The notes beneath the pieces were generated by a model. That model ran no database searches, was not told the origin of the DNA, and worked only from the letters and a program-made list of their open reading frames with translations. A DNA stretch of 64,000 bases, taken from positions 1-64,000 of the forward strand of contig NZ_CAKXZS010000002.1 in assembly GCF_935822925.1 (NCBI RefSeq), written 5' to 3'. Below, one piece after another: positions 1 to 10,100 of the stretch. Positions within the stretch are counted from its first letter, which is position 1. Each line of letters opens with the position of its first letter. The DNA is from Mesorhizobium ventifaucium (GTDB lineage Bacteria; Pseudomonadota; Alphaproteobacteria; Rhizobiales; Rhizobiaceae). Position numbers and translations under genes: made by a program.

Positions 1-74
1 CGTCAAATCTGGAAACGCTCTAGAGCAACCTCGCTGAAATCATTCGAAGCGACGGCCAGGCTGAGCGGCCTAAG

Positions 75-200
75 GCATGTCGCGCAGAAGCACGCCACGG
101 GCTTGGACCGAGGGTGCGCAGCGGTTTTGCGATAACGACATGCATAAAAGCAATAACTTAAAGCGCGTCGCATGAATCCATTCACCCGCGACGCGCTTTA
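75..200. repeat. Dispersed palindromic repeat, family A, copy 1
   Basis: The unit starts with GCATGTCGCGCA, later reads GCGATAACGACATGCATAAAA, and ends in a hairpin AAAGCGCGTCG (160-170) / CGACGCGCTTT (189-199). The same layout recurs at 18716-18817, and its left half recurs at 58544-58592. This copy carries about 30 extra bases after the first motif. The hairpin overlaps the pyruvate kinase stop codon and may serve as its terminator. It resembles the short RIME-type intergenic repeats of rhizobia; the family name is my inference. Confidence 0.7.
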
Positions 201-1631
201 GCGGGCCTGCACGTCCGATCCGATATAGGCGATGCGCAGCATGTTGGTGGAGCCGGGCGTCCTCAACGGCACGCCGGCGGTGATGATGACCCGATCGCCG
301 GGTTTGCCGAACCCTTCGTCCAAAGCGATGCGGCAGGCGCGGTCGACCATGTCGTCGAGGTCGATGGCATCGGGCGAAACCACGCAATGCGTGCCCCATA
401 AGAGCGACAGCCGCCGCGCCGTGTTGACGATCGGCGACAGCGCGACGATCGGCACCTGCGGCCGCTCGCGCGCGGCGCGCAGGCCGGTCGTGCCCGAGGC
501 CGTATAGCTGATGATCGCCGACAGTTTCAGCGTCTCGGCGATTTCGCGGGCGGCGAGCGAGATGGCGTCGGCGCCGGTCGCTTCCGGCTCCGAGCGCTGC
601 GCGTTGATGATGCCGGCATAGGTCGGGTCGGTTTCGACCTTGCTGGCGATGCGGTTCATCATCGCCACCGCCTCGACCGGGTAGGCGCCGGCCGCGGATT
701 CGGCCGAGAGCATGACGGCGTCGGCGCCTTCGAACACGGCGATCGAGACGTCAGACACCTCGGCGCGGGTCGGCACCGGCGCGGTGATCATCGATTCCAG
801 CATCTGCGTGGCGATCACCACCGGCTTGCCGGCGCGGCGCGCGGCGCGGGTGATCTGCTTCTGGATGCCGGGCACGGCTTCGAGCGGCATTTCGACGCCG
901 AGGTCGCCGCGGGCAACCATCAGTGCGTCCGAAAGTTCGATGATCTCGGCCAGCCTGGCGACTGCCTGGGGCTTTTCGATCTTGGCCATGATCAGCGCCC
1001 GGCCGCGCGCGATCTTGCGCGCTTCCGCCAGATCCTCGGGCCGCTGCACGAACGACAGCGCCACCCAGTCGACGCCGGTGGCCAGCACAGCATCGAGATC
1101 GCTGCGGTCCTTTTCGGTCAGCGCGCCGACCGGCAGGTCGGTGTCGGGCAGGCTGACGCCCTTCTTGTCGGAGATGCTGGTGCCGGCGACGACGGTGCAG
1201 ACGATCGCCTTGCCGTCGCTCTTCACCGCCTTCAGCTCGAGCTTGCCGTCGTCGATCAAAAGGCGGTCACCGGCCTCGACCGATCTCAGGATTTCCGGAT
1301 GGGGCAGATAGACCCTGGTCGAGTTGCCGGGCTCGGGATTGTCGTCGAGCGTGAAGGTCTGGCCGAGTGTCAGCGTCGCCTTGCCGTTGACAAACTTGCC
1401 GACCCGAAGCTTGGGTCCCTGCAGGTCGGCGAGAATGCCGATTGGCCGGCCGACCGCTTTCTCTACGGTGCGGATGCGACCGACAAGTGTGCGCATCAAT
1501 TCATGATCGGTGTGGCTCATATTGATGCGAAACACGTCGGCGCCGGCTTCGAAGAGCTTCTTCAGCATGTCCTCGGAGGAGGAGGCCGGACCGATGGTGG
1601 CGAGTATCTTGACCTTGCGGCTGCGTCTCAT
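198..1631 (-). CDS. pyk: Pyruvate kinase
   Basis: Cytosolic glycolytic enzyme converting phosphoenolpyruvate and ADP to pyruvate and ATP. The 477-residue length is normal for bacterial type II enzymes. Visible family blocks are KILATIGPAS (8-17), the active-site lysine motif IEKPQAV (218-224), the metal-binding VARGDLGVE (239-247), PTRAEVSD (287-294) and MLSAES (307-312). The C-terminal alpha/beta domain is complete. It overlaps the upstream DUF1036 gene by four bases in an ATGA arrangement, so the two are probably translated from one transcript. The stop codon lies in the arm of a repeat hairpin. Identification is secure. Confidence 0.97.
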   Translation of the reverse strand: MRRSRKVKILATIGPASSSEDMLKKLFEAGADVFRINMSHTDHELMRTLVGRIRTVEKAVGRPIGILADLQGPKLRVGKFVNGKATLTLGQTFTLDDNPEPGNSTRVYLPHPEILRSVEAGDRLLIDDGKLELKAVKSDGKAIVCTVVAGTSISDKKGVSLPDTDLPVGALTEKDRSDLDAVLATGVDWVALSFVQRPEDLAEARKIARGRALIMAKIEKPQAVARLAEIIELSDALMVARGDLGVEMPLEAVPGIQKQITRAARRAGKPVVIATQMLESMITAPVPTRAEVSDVSIAVFEGADAVMLSAESAAGAYPVEAVAMMNRIASKVETDPTYAGIINAQRSEPEATGADAISLAAREIAETLKLSAIISYTASGTTGLRAARERPQVPIVALSPIVNTARRLSLLWGTHCVVSPDAIDLDDMVDRACRIALDEGFGKPGDRVIITAGVPLRTPGSTNMLRIAYIGSDVQAR

Positions 1632-2146
1632 TGACTGTTTGTTCCCGGAGCGGCTGGAACGCCCCCCGTTGCGGGGTCATCGGTCAGCTGGACCATCCAG
1701 CTTGCCTGCTCGCCCGTGTCATATTCCTGGAATCCGGCGCGCTGGAAGCCCCGGGCGACGCAATCGCTAACGCCGGCGATCTTGAACTCTTTTTCGGCCA
1801 CGCACATGTTGATCGGACCATCCCAGCGCCCGCCGCGCTCGGCGTCTTCTGCATAAAGATAGTAAAATCTTGATGACAGCGGGCCTTCGATCAGCGTCTT
1901 GCAGCTCGATCCCTCGATGTGCCACCAGCCTTCGGTGATCCAGCCGGCCTTGGCGCGATAGCCGATGCCGACGCCGACCAGGTTCTGCGTGGCGTTGCAG
2001 ACACGGAAATCGGCGCGCGCCGGCGAGGCAGCAACCATCGCCACGAAGCCCACGGCAAAGGTCAGGAGCGGCATGGCGAAGCCATAGCGCAAGCGCGGCC
2101 TGCCGGCGGAACCCATCCTGAAACCTCTCAAGAACCACATTTGCAT
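1628..2146 (-). CDS. DUF1036 family secreted protein
   Basis: A 172-residue protein with a hydrophobic N-terminal segment ending near ASPARA, consistent with export. The mature part begins DFRVCNAT and contains GWWHIEGSSC and YYLYAEDAE, which I recognise as the DUF1036 pattern of small alphaproteobacterial proteins with conserved cysteines. No biochemical function is known to me. In many rhizobia this family sits directly before pyk, as here, with an ATGA overlap. The start is uncertain: an ATG at 2140 has a better spaced GAGAG, and an internal ATG at 2074 would give a more standard signal peptide. Confidence 0.85.
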   Translation of the reverse strand: MQMWFLRGFRMGSAGRPRLRYGFAMPLLTFAVGFVAMVAASPARADFRVCNATQNLVGVGIGYRAKAGWITEGWWHIEGSSCKTLIEGPLSSRFYYLYAEDAERGGRWDGPINMCVAEKEFKIAGVSDCVARGFQRAGFQEYDTGEQASWMVQLTDDPATGGVPAAPGTNSQ

Positions 2147-2312
2147 CTCTCAACGCCCCTTTTCGGAAAAGTCGGGGCGCATGTCAACGCGCCCTTTTGC
2201 TCAATTCCAATCGATTTAGAAAGGCCTCTAGCGCACGCTCTATCGCCTTCCGCCAGATTTCCGCAGAAACCGTGGCCAAACGACGGCATTGCGTAATCGT
2301 CCCCTTCGTGGA

Positions 2313-3155
2313 ATGACGATACCATCCTCCCCTCAGCGAACAGACCATTTCCCGCCGATGACCCGATCCACAGTTTTCGCGCCTTTCGACATCGTCGAGG
2401 GCGACCGCAAGCGAGGCATCGTGCTCCTGGCCGATCACGCCCGTCGCGACCTGCCGGAAGAGTATGGCAGCCTCGGCCTGCCGGCGGCGGAATTCGACCG
2501 CCATATCGCCTACGACATCGGTGTCGAGACGGTGACGCGCGAACTGGCCGCTTTGCTCGGCGTGCCGGCGGTACTCGCCAATTTTTCGCGGCTTCTGATC
2601 GATCCCAATCGCGGTGAGGATGATCCGACGCTGATCCGCCAACTCTATGACGGCACTGTCATTTCGGGAAACTATCCCTTGGTCTGGGAAGAGCGCGAAA
2701 GGCGGCTCGACGGCTTCTATCGGCCCTACCACGATGCGGTCGGCGCCATGATCGCCTCGGTGGCGCAGGCCTGCGCAAGCGCCCCTTTTATCTTGTCGGT
2801 ACATTCCTTCACCCCGTTCATGCAGGGGTTCGTGCGCCCTTGGCATGTTGGTATCTTGTGGGATCGCGACGACCGGGTGGCGCGACCGCTGATCGACATG
2901 CTCGCCGAGGACAAAAGCCTTATCGTCGGCGACAACGAGCCCTACGACGGCGCGCTGCGTGGCGACACCATGTTCAGGCATGCCATCGTCAACGGCTTTG
3001 CCCATGCGCTGATCGAAATCCGTCAGGACCTGATCGCCGATCGGCAGGATGCGGTCGCCTGGGCCGAACGGCTGGCGCCGATCGTTGACGCGATCAACCG
3101 CCGTCCCGATATGCATCAGATCAGACGATTCGGCTCGCGCACCGGGCCGCTCTAA
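2313..3155 (+). CDS. N-formylglutamate amidohydrolase family protein
   Basis: Member of the N-formylglutamate amidohydrolase (FGase, HutG-like) family, which hydrolyses N-formyl amino acids, typically N-formylglutamate from histidine degradation. Seen: an early LLADHA block, DIGVETVTREL, FSRLLIDPNR and a late ILSVHSFTP, the usual acidic/histidine blocks of this metal-dependent hydrolase fold. No other histidine-degradation gene is nearby, so the substrate is open. Possible starts are ATG 2313 and ATG 2358; neither has a strong Shine-Dalgarno sequence. Many relatives begin close to the 2358 start. It is followed after 25 bp by the DUF1244 gene. Confidence 0.88.
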   Translation: MTIPSSPQRTDHFPPMTRSTVFAPFDIVEGDRKRGIVLLADHARRDLPEEYGSLGLPAAEFDRHIAYDIGVETVTRELAALLGVPAVLANFSRLLIDPNRGEDDPTLIRQLYDGTVISGNYPLVWEERERRLDGFYRPYHDAVGAMIASVAQACASAPFILSVHSFTPFMQGFVRPWHVGILWDRDDRVARPLIDMLAEDKSLIVGDNEPYDGALRGDTMFRHAIVNGFAHALIEIRQDLIADRQDAVAWAERLAPIVDAINRRPDMHQIRRFGSRTGPL

Positions 3156-3180
3156 GGAGGCCCAAGGAGGCCAAGAACAC

Positions 3181-3489
3181 ATGACCGAACTCAGCGACGA
3201 GCAGAAACGCGATTTCGAAGCCGCCGCCTTCCGACGGCTGGTCGCGCATCTGCGCCAACGCACGGACGTGCAGAACATCGACCTGATGAACCTCGCCGGC
3301 TTCTGCCGCAATTGCCTCTCCAACTGGTATCGCGACGCCGCGGAGGCCGAGGGTGTCGATCTCAGCAAGGACCAGTCGCGCGAGATCATCTACGGCATGC
3401 CCTATGCCGAATGGCAGGCGCTCAACCAGACCGACGCCTCCGATGTCAAGAAGGCCGCGTTCGAGGCAAGACGCCCCAGGGATCACTGA
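3181..3489 (+). CDS. DUF1244 domain protein
   Basis: A 102-residue cytosolic protein with the DUF1244 signature GFCRNCLSNWY around residues 40-50, followed by a conserved IIYGMPYAEWQ. The two closely spaced cysteines suggest metal binding, but the role of the family is not established as far as I know. Two AAGGAGG-like stretches lie just before the ATG at 3181 and favour that start. Its position 25 bp behind the amidohydrolase suggests co-transcription. Confidence 0.9.
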   Translation: MTELSDEQKRDFEAAAFRRLVAHLRQRTDVQNIDLMNLAGFCRNCLSNWYRDAAEAEGVDLSKDQSREIIYGMPYAEWQALNQTDASDVKKAAFEARRPRDH

Positions 3490-3627
3490 GTCTCCCCGGA
3501 GAGGCGCGAACGGGACGGCCCTTTTTCGCTTTTTGGCCCAAGCACTTTCAAGAACGAGCGCTTGACTGGGGATTGAATCGATCTAATTTGCCGCGCGAGA
3601 GCTATTTTTCGCATCGGATTCTACACG

Positions 3628-4824
3628 ATGGACACGCTAAACCGCATGCAGACCGCCATTCGTGGACGATGGGCCGTGGCGGCCATCTTCCTGGCCAATG
3701 GCTTTCTGACCGGCGCCTGGGCGCCGCAGATCCCGGTGGTCCTGACCCGGTTGGATATCAGCAAGTTCACGCTTGGCCTGCTGATCCTGCTGTTCGGCGC
3801 CGGCGCGGTCACAGCGATGACCTGGTGCGGCCACCTGATCTCGAGGCATGGGTCGCGCGCCGTGCTGCGCTGGTTCGGTCTCATCGGCAGCTTCGGCCTG
3901 CTGGTTGTGGCGCTGGCTCCAAACGTGCCGCTGGCGGCGGTCGCCATGTTCATCTTTGGCGGTTCGATCGGCGGCATGGATGTCGCCATGAACGCCAATG
4001 CGGTCACGGTGGAGCGGCGCTTGTCCCGCGCCATCATGTCGTCCTCGCACGGCTTCTGGAGTCTTGGCGGTTTCGCCGGCGGCGCTCTCGGTGGCCTCGC
4101 CATACAGAATTACGGTCATCTTGCCCATGCGACGGTGGTGACTGCGCTCGCTTTTGCCGTGATTGCAGTGGCAGTCCGCTACCTGATCGCCGAGGACAAG
4201 TCGCCCCAAGGATCATCGGGGGTCATCGGGCATCGCAAATTCGCGCTGCCTGGAAATCCGCTGGTCTATCTGGTCGGGCTGATGGCGCTGCTGACGATGA
4301 TCTCCGAGGGCGCGGTGCTCGACTGGGCGGCGCTTTACCTGCAACAGGAACTGAGCGCCGATCTTGCCATCGCTGGCCTTGCCTATGCCGCGTTTTCCGC
4401 CGTCATGGCCGTCATGCGCTTCTTTGGCGACGGCGTCCGCAACCGTTTCGGTGCCGTGACGACGCTCCGGGTTTCGGCGCTCGTCGCCGCCGCCGGCATG
4501 CTGGTGGCCGGACTGGCGCCCTCGCCCTGGCTCGCCATTTCAGCTTTTGCGCTTTGCGGCTTCGGCATCGCCAATATGGTGCCGATCCTGTTTTCGGCCG
4601 GCGGCAACCAGGAAGGCATGTCGACCGGCACCGGCATGAGCGTCGTCACCACAATGGGCTATTCCGGCATCCTGGTGGCGCCGTCGGCAATCGGCTTCAT
4701 CGCCGAGCATTCAAGCTTCGGTCCGATCTTCGTCGCCTTGTCGGGGCTGCTGGTCGTCGTGTTTTTGATGGCCGGGCTAGCTCACCGCGCTGAATTCGCC
4801 CCTGACGCGGCCCCGGCCGAATAG
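3628..4824 (+). CDS. MFS transporter, YbjJ-like
   Basis: A 398-residue integral membrane protein of the major facilitator superfamily with about twelve hydrophobic segments and a hydrophilic central loop near residues 190-210. It resembles the YbjJ group of 12-TM exporters, with a GSIGGMDVAMNANAVTVE stretch in the fourth or fifth helix. The substrate cannot be read from sequence. Its last 43 bases overlap the 3' end of the convergent LysR gene, so antisense transcription is likely there. A second in-frame ATG seven codons later is an alternative start. Confidence 0.9.
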   Translation: MDTLNRMQTAIRGRWAVAAIFLANGFLTGAWAPQIPVVLTRLDISKFTLGLLILLFGAGAVTAMTWCGHLISRHGSRAVLRWFGLIGSFGLLVVALAPNVPLAAVAMFIFGGSIGGMDVAMNANAVTVERRLSRAIMSSSHGFWSLGGFAGGALGGLAIQNYGHLAHATVVTALAFAVIAVAVRYLIAEDKSPQGSSGVIGHRKFALPGNPLVYLVGLMALLTMISEGAVLDWAALYLQQELSADLAIAGLAYAAFSAVMAVMRFFGDGVRNRFGAVTTLRVSALVAAAGMLVAGLAPSPWLAISAFALCGFGIANMVPILFSAGGNQEGMSTGTGMSVVTTMGYSGILVAPSAIGFIAEHSSFGPIFVALSGLLVVVFLMAGLAHRAEFAPDAAPAE

Positions 4825-5693
4825 CGTTTTAGCTCCTCGTAGAGGAAATCCGCGACACGGCGGATGCGAACGCTGGTGCGCACGTCGCGGTGCATGGCCA
4901 GCCATACCGGCAGAGTCGGCAGCGCCAGGCCTGGCAGCACTGTCTCCACCAGCGGATCGCGATCGGCCAGCGGCTCCTGGCCAAAGCCGATGCCGTTTCC
5001 CGCCCGCACCGCCTCCCACACCACGATTTGGTTGTCGGTCCTGAAGCGGAAGGCATTGCGCGTGAGCGGGACACCGAATTGGGCAATGCCGCGAATGATC
5101 TCATCGCTGCGGTCGAAGCCGATCAGATCGTGGCCGGCAAGATCGCCGGGTTCGCGCAGACGGCCACGGCGGTCGAGATAGGATTTTGCCGCGCAGGCGC
5201 GGAGCGGAATGTCTGCCACTTTACGCGCCACCAGCTCGTTCTGTGCCGGCTTGACCATGCGGATAGCGATGTCGGCATCGCGGCGCAAAAGATTCTCAAC
5301 CTGGTTCGACGCGACGATCTCGACCTCGATGCCGGGCTCCTCGGCGCCCAGCCGAGCCGTCATCTCTGGCAGGACATAGGCCGCCACCACCTCGCTGGCG
5401 GCAATGCGCACCGTGCCCTCGATCGCCTCGACCGATCCCAGCGCCAACAGCGAAAAGGCGCTCGCCTGCTCGCTCACCGCCCGGCCGCGTTCATAGAGCG
5501 TACTGCCGGCTTCCGTCAGGGCGTAGCCGCGCCGCCCGCGCCGGAACAGGGTGACACCGAGCGCCTGCTCCAGCTCGGCGATATGGCGGCCGAGCGTCGG
5601 CTGGCTTGCAGCCAGCTTGCGCGCGGCAGCGGACAGGCTTCCGGTTTCCGCCACGGTGACGAAACTCTTGATCAGGTTCCAGTCGATTTCCAT
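4782..5693 (-). CDS. LysR family transcriptional regulator
   Basis: A 303-residue LysR-type regulator. The N-terminal winged helix-turn-helix shows the usual SLSAAARKLAASQPTLGRHI recognition helix (residues 19-38), followed by the two-lobed effector-binding domain. It starts about 95 bp from a divergent NAD(P)-binding reductase gene, the classic LysR-target layout, so it probably controls that gene. Since the reductase is broken in this strain, the regulator may have lost its main target. The effector is unknown. Confidence 0.93.
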   Translation of the reverse strand: MEIDWNLIKSFVTVAETGSLSAAARKLAASQPTLGRHIAELEQALGVTLFRRGRRGYALTEAGSTLYERGRAVSEQASAFSLLALGSVEAIEGTVRIAASEVVAAYVLPEMTARLGAEEPGIEVEIVASNQVENLLRRDADIAIRMVKPAQNELVARKVADIPLRACAAKSYLDRRGRLREPGDLAGHDLIGFDRSDEIIRGIAQFGVPLTRNAFRFRTDNQIVVWEAVRAGNGIGFGQEPLADRDPLVETVLPGLALPTLPVWLAMHRDVRTSVRIRRVADFLYEELKRYSAGAASGANSAR

Positions 5694-5787
5694 TCAAAAC
5701 TGAATATCACAACGCCAACTTCAGTCAATTTCTATTCGTTTGCGAGCGGACCATGTTGTGGCCGTAACGCAAACACGGAGACGAAAC

Positions 5788-6927
5788 ATGACCAAGATCG
5801 CAATTCTGGGTGCCAATGGCCGGCTCGGCCGCGTGGTTTCCAAGGCATTCATCGACGCTGGCTATGATGTCCGCGCCATCACCCGCAGCGGCAAGATACC
5901 GGCAGAACTCACCGGCGCCACAGCCGTCGCCGGCGACGGGCTCGATCGCGAAGCGCTTATCCGCGCCACCGAAGGCGTCGACATCATCTTCAACGGCCTC
6001 AACCCGATCTATACCGATTGGGGCAAGTGCCTGCCGATGGCCGAGAACGTCATGGCCGCGTGCCGGGCGAACGACGCATTGCACCTCGCTCCAGGCAACG
6101 TTTACATCTACGGCTCGTCGATGCCGGCGCTCATCACCGAAGACACGCCATTCCACCCGACGACGGAAAAGGGCCGCATCCGCGTCGCCATGGAAGACCT
6201 CTTTCGCCGAGAGGCCGAAGCGGGTCGAGTGCGAACCATTCTGCTGCGAGCCGGCGATTTCTTCGGCGGCACCGGCACCGGAGCGTAGTTCGATCTGGTT
6301 GTGGCCGCCAAGATGGACAAGGGCGTCTATACCGCTCCCGGGCCGGTCGATCTCGTGCATGAGTGGGCCTACCTTCCGGACTTGGCCAAGGCGTTTGTCG
6401 GGCTAGCCGAGAATCTCGACAAGCTCGGCTCCTACGAAGCGCTGAACTTTCCCGGCCACGCCGTCACCGATCTCGAGATCAAGGCGGCCGCGGAAAAAGC
6501 GCTCGGGCGCACGCTGAAACTCACGTCGATGCCGTGGTGGGTGCTGCGCGCTGGCAGCCCGTTCGTGGCAATGTGGCGCGAGATCGTCTCGATGTCCTAC
6601 CTTCGCTTCGAACCGCACCGGCTGGTCTCGGCAAGGCTGGAAGGCATCATCGGCACAATCCCGCATACGCCGCTGGATAGGGCGGTGGCAGACGCTCTCG
6701 ATGATATCGGTGTCGCCGCGACTGACGGCGTTTCGAAAGCTGCCTGCAACGGAAAGCCGCACTACCCAACGGATTATCCGAACCGGAGGCTCGGAAAGGA
6801 CCATGCGAAAATCAAATGCTACAGCGCTGCGCCCTCAAAAGGCGCGCAGCGCTGTACTTTGTCGAGCACCAAACTGCGGGTCAAATCCTGCCCATCAGCA
6901 GCAACACCAGCAACACGATCAGGATAA
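5788..6927 (+). pseudogene. NAD(P)-binding epimerase/reductase, disrupted by an amber stop
   Basis: The reading frame starts at ATG 5788 with an NAD(P)-binding motif, ILGANGRLG, of the atypical SDR/epimerase family. It is stopped by TAG at 6286-6288 and continues in the same frame with convincing coding sequence (FDLVVAAKMDKGVYTAPGP, then a dimer-style C-terminal half) to about 6730. A single TGG to TAG change in a GTGxW context would explain the stop. The far end also looks decayed: after about 6730 the frame runs into the small antisense gene at 6881-7039 and loses resemblance to the family. No intact copy is seen in this window. Confidence 0.8.
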
Positions 6928-7039
6928 CGCCAACAATGCCGGAGGGACCATAACCCCAGGAACGCGAATGAGGCCATGCCGGCACCGCGCCGATCAGAAT
7001 GAGGATCAGAATGATGACGAGAATGGTGCTGAGCGTCAT
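6881..7039 (-). CDS. DUF3309 small membrane protein
   Basis: A 52-residue hydrophobic protein with two membrane-like segments, LSTILVIILILILIG at the N-terminus and GIVGVILIVLLVLLLMG at the C-terminus, separated by a short PAWPHSRSWGYGPSG loop. This is the recognisable DUF3309 pattern of tiny proteobacterial membrane proteins. Function is unknown; relatives are often stress-linked, which is only a general observation. ATG at 7039 is chosen over an upstream start because the family begins with MLGTIL-like residues. Confidence 0.85.
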   Translation of the reverse strand: MTLSTILVIILILILIGAVPAWPHSRSWGYGPSGIVGVILIVLLVLLLMGRI

Positions 7040-7081
7040 GAAAAACTCCCCGCTGTGAGGTGTCGCATGACAAGACAATGC

Positions 7082-7114
7082 AAAAGGCCGCCGGGTTGTT
7101 CCCGGCGGCCTTTT
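7082..7114 (-). terminator. Rho-independent terminator after the RND operon
   Basis: Perfect 14-bp stem AAAAGGCCGCCGGG / CCCGGCGGCCTTTT with a 5-base loop, T-rich on the minus strand. It lies 23 bp after the RND permease stop and ends that operon just before the DUF3309 gene on the same strand. Confidence 0.88.
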
Positions 7115-7137
7115 CTACCTGGGCTGAAGGGACCAAC

Positions 7138-10100
7138 CTATTCGGCGGCCTTCGGGAAGGCGATTTCCGGCTCGTCGAGCGAGCCCGGCCTTGCGGAGGT
7201 CTCCATAGTCGCATTGGCTGGCGTTCCGCGCCGGAACACCCGGCGGAAGAATGCATAGAAGCGGCTGTTCTTGCTACGCGTGAACACCATCAGCATCGAC
7301 GGTGTCACCACCAGCGTCAGCAAGGTGGCGAAGGACAGGCCGAAGACGATCGCCGAGGACAGTGAAATCCACCATTGCGTCGACGGCGCGTTGATCGTCG
7401 TCTCGTGATGGAAGATTTCGAGACCGAGGCCGAAGGCGATCGGCAGCACGCCGAGGATCGCCGACACCGCCGTCAGCACGACCGGGCGGGCACGTTCGCG
7501 GCAGGTCTGCAGCACCGCGTCCATCTTGTCCCAGCCCTCTTCGCGCAGCCGGTCATAGGTGTCGATCAGCACGATGTTGTTGTTCACCACCACGCCGGCC
7601 AGCGCGATGACGCCGATGCCCGACATGACGATGCCGAACGCCTCTCCGGTCAACAGCAATCCCAGGAACACGCCGACGGTCGCCATGACCACGCAGGACA
7701 GCACCAGCCAGACGCTGGTGAACTTGTTGAACTGCATCAGGAGCACGAGGAAGATCAGGAAGATCGCCGCACCGAAGGCCTTGCTGAGGAACGCGCTGGC
7801 CTCGGCGCTGTCCTCGTTCGAGCCGGCAAGCTTCCAGCGTATACCGCTGCCGAGATCCATATCGGCGACAGCCTGGGTGACCTGCTGCTGGACAGAAGCG
7901 ACCTGCTCGCCGGCGGCGACATTGGCCTGGACGACCACGGTGCGCGCGCCGTCGATGCGGTTGAGGATACCGACGGTCGGCTCGGGCTTGCGCACGACGA
8001 AATTCGAGATCGGCACCGACCCTTGCGAAGTCTGCACCCTGAGGTCATCGAGTGTCGACAGCGTGCGCCGGTCCTCGGGCAGACGCAGCCTGATGTCGAC
8101 GGCGTCGTCAGCACCGGCTGGCCGGTATTCGCTGAGCTTCAGCCCGTTCGTCACCAGTTGCACCACCGTTCCGACCGAGGTCGGGCTGATGCCGTATTGC
8201 GCCGCCTTGGCGCGATCGACGTCGAGCGCCCAGTCGACGCCGGGCGGCGGCAGGCCGTCGGAAATATCGATGACGCCGGGCACCTTGGCAATGCGCGCGG
8301 CGACGGCGCGCGCCTTGTCGTCGAGGCCTTTCGGGTCGACGGCCGAAAGCCTGATCTGGATCGGCTTGCCGGTGGGCGGGCCGGCCTCGGGCACGCGAAC
8401 CTCGACGTCGACGCCGGGAATGCCGGCCATGACGCCGCGCAGCTCGTCCAGGATCGCGTTCGCCGATTTGCGCTCGCGCCAGTCGACGAACTCGTACTGG
8501 ATCACGCCGACCACGTCTTCAGGAATATCCTGGCCGCCGCCTTGCGTCTTGCCGACACGGGTATAGACCGATTTCACGCCTGGCCAGCCGAGAAGCCGGT
8601 TTTCCGCGGTCGTTGTGGCGGCATCCATTTCTGCGAGCGAAAGGTTGCCGCGGGCGTGCACATAGAGCAGGCCGTAGTCAGGCTCGACATTCGGGAAGAA
8701 CTCGACGCCGGCGCCGTATTTCGAATAGGCAAAGCCGACACCGAACAAAAGCCCGACGGTGAGCAGAATGACGGTGAGGGGAAAGCGAACCGCCTGCTTG
8801 ACCACCGCCATGTACCAGCCGTCGCGGTTGTCATTCTCGTGATGCGGCGGCGCCTTCGCGAACAAGGCGCCCAGCGCCGGTGCAAAAACCAGCGCATAAA
8901 GCATCGAGGCCGAGAGCGTGACGATCAGCGTGATCGGCATGTATTTCATGAAGTCGCCGATGATGCCCGGCCAGAACAGCAGCGGCGAGAAGGCGGCGAT
9001 GCGCGTCATCGTCGCCGCAATAACCGGACCGGCCATCCGCTTGGCGGCAAGCGCGAAGGCCTCCGCCTTGGGCATGCCTTCGCTCATCCGCCGCTCGGCG
9101 AATTCGGTGACGATGATGGCGTCGTCGACCAGCATGCCGACCGCCAGGATGAGGCTGAACAGCACGATCATGTTGATCGTGTAGCCCATCATGGCCAACA
9201 GCAGGATGCCGATCAGGAAAGACGATGGAATAGCGAGGCCGATCAGCAGCGAAGCGCGGCCCGACAGCGCGTAGAGAATGACGATGAACACTAGGATCAC
9301 GGCGATCATGACGTGGTTCTGCAGATCGCCGAGCAACTGGTTGACGAAGATCGATTTGTCCTGCGTGTAGGTGACGTGCATGCCTTCCGGCATGGTCCTT
9401 ATGAAGGCATCGGACACGGCCCTCACTTGGGCGATCGTGTCGATCAGGTTGGAGCCGATGCGCTTCTTCACCTCGATGGCGATCGCCGGCTTGCCGTCAA
9501 GACGGGTCACCGTCTCGGCGTCCTTGAAGGTGGAGCGGACGGTGGCGATATCCTTGGCCTGCACCACGGCATTGGGGCCGGCGACGATCGGAAGCGCCGC
9601 CACGTCCTGCGGCGTTTCGATCAGCGACGGCACCTTGACCGCGTATTTGCCCTCGGACCCTTCGATGTTGCCGGCGGCGACAAGACTGTTGGAATCGCCG
9701 ACCGCGCCGATCAGCTGCTCGAGCTGCAGCCCGTAGGAAGACAGTTTCATCGGATCGATGACAACTTCGACGAGATCGTCGCGCGCACCTTGCAGCGCGC
9801 CTTCCAGCACGCCCGGCACTTCCTCGATGCGGTCGCGCAACTCGCGCGCCGCCGCCGTGAGGATGCGCTCGGGCACCTCGCCCGACAGCGTCACGACAAG
9901 GACGGGGAACTCGGAGACGTTGACTTCGGAGACCACAGGCTCCTCGGCTGCCTGCGGCAGGTCGGCCTTGCCGTCCTGGACCTTGCTGCGTGTGTCCTGC
10001 AGCGCCGTCGCCAGATCCGTCTGCGGGTGGAATTCGACCAGCACATAGCCGCCACCCTGGAAGGCGGCCGAGCGCATCTCCTTGAGACCCTTGAGGCTCT

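Noticed and set aside
6301..6927. Separate gene for the second half of the reductase
   Set aside because: It is in the same frame as the first half, has no ribosome-binding site, and completes the same family, so it is the remainder of a broken gene.
7375..9294. Long open frame of about 640 codons on the plus strand
   Set aside because: Antisense shadow of the RND permease; His/Arg/Asp-rich composition typical of reverse frames in high-GC coding DNA.
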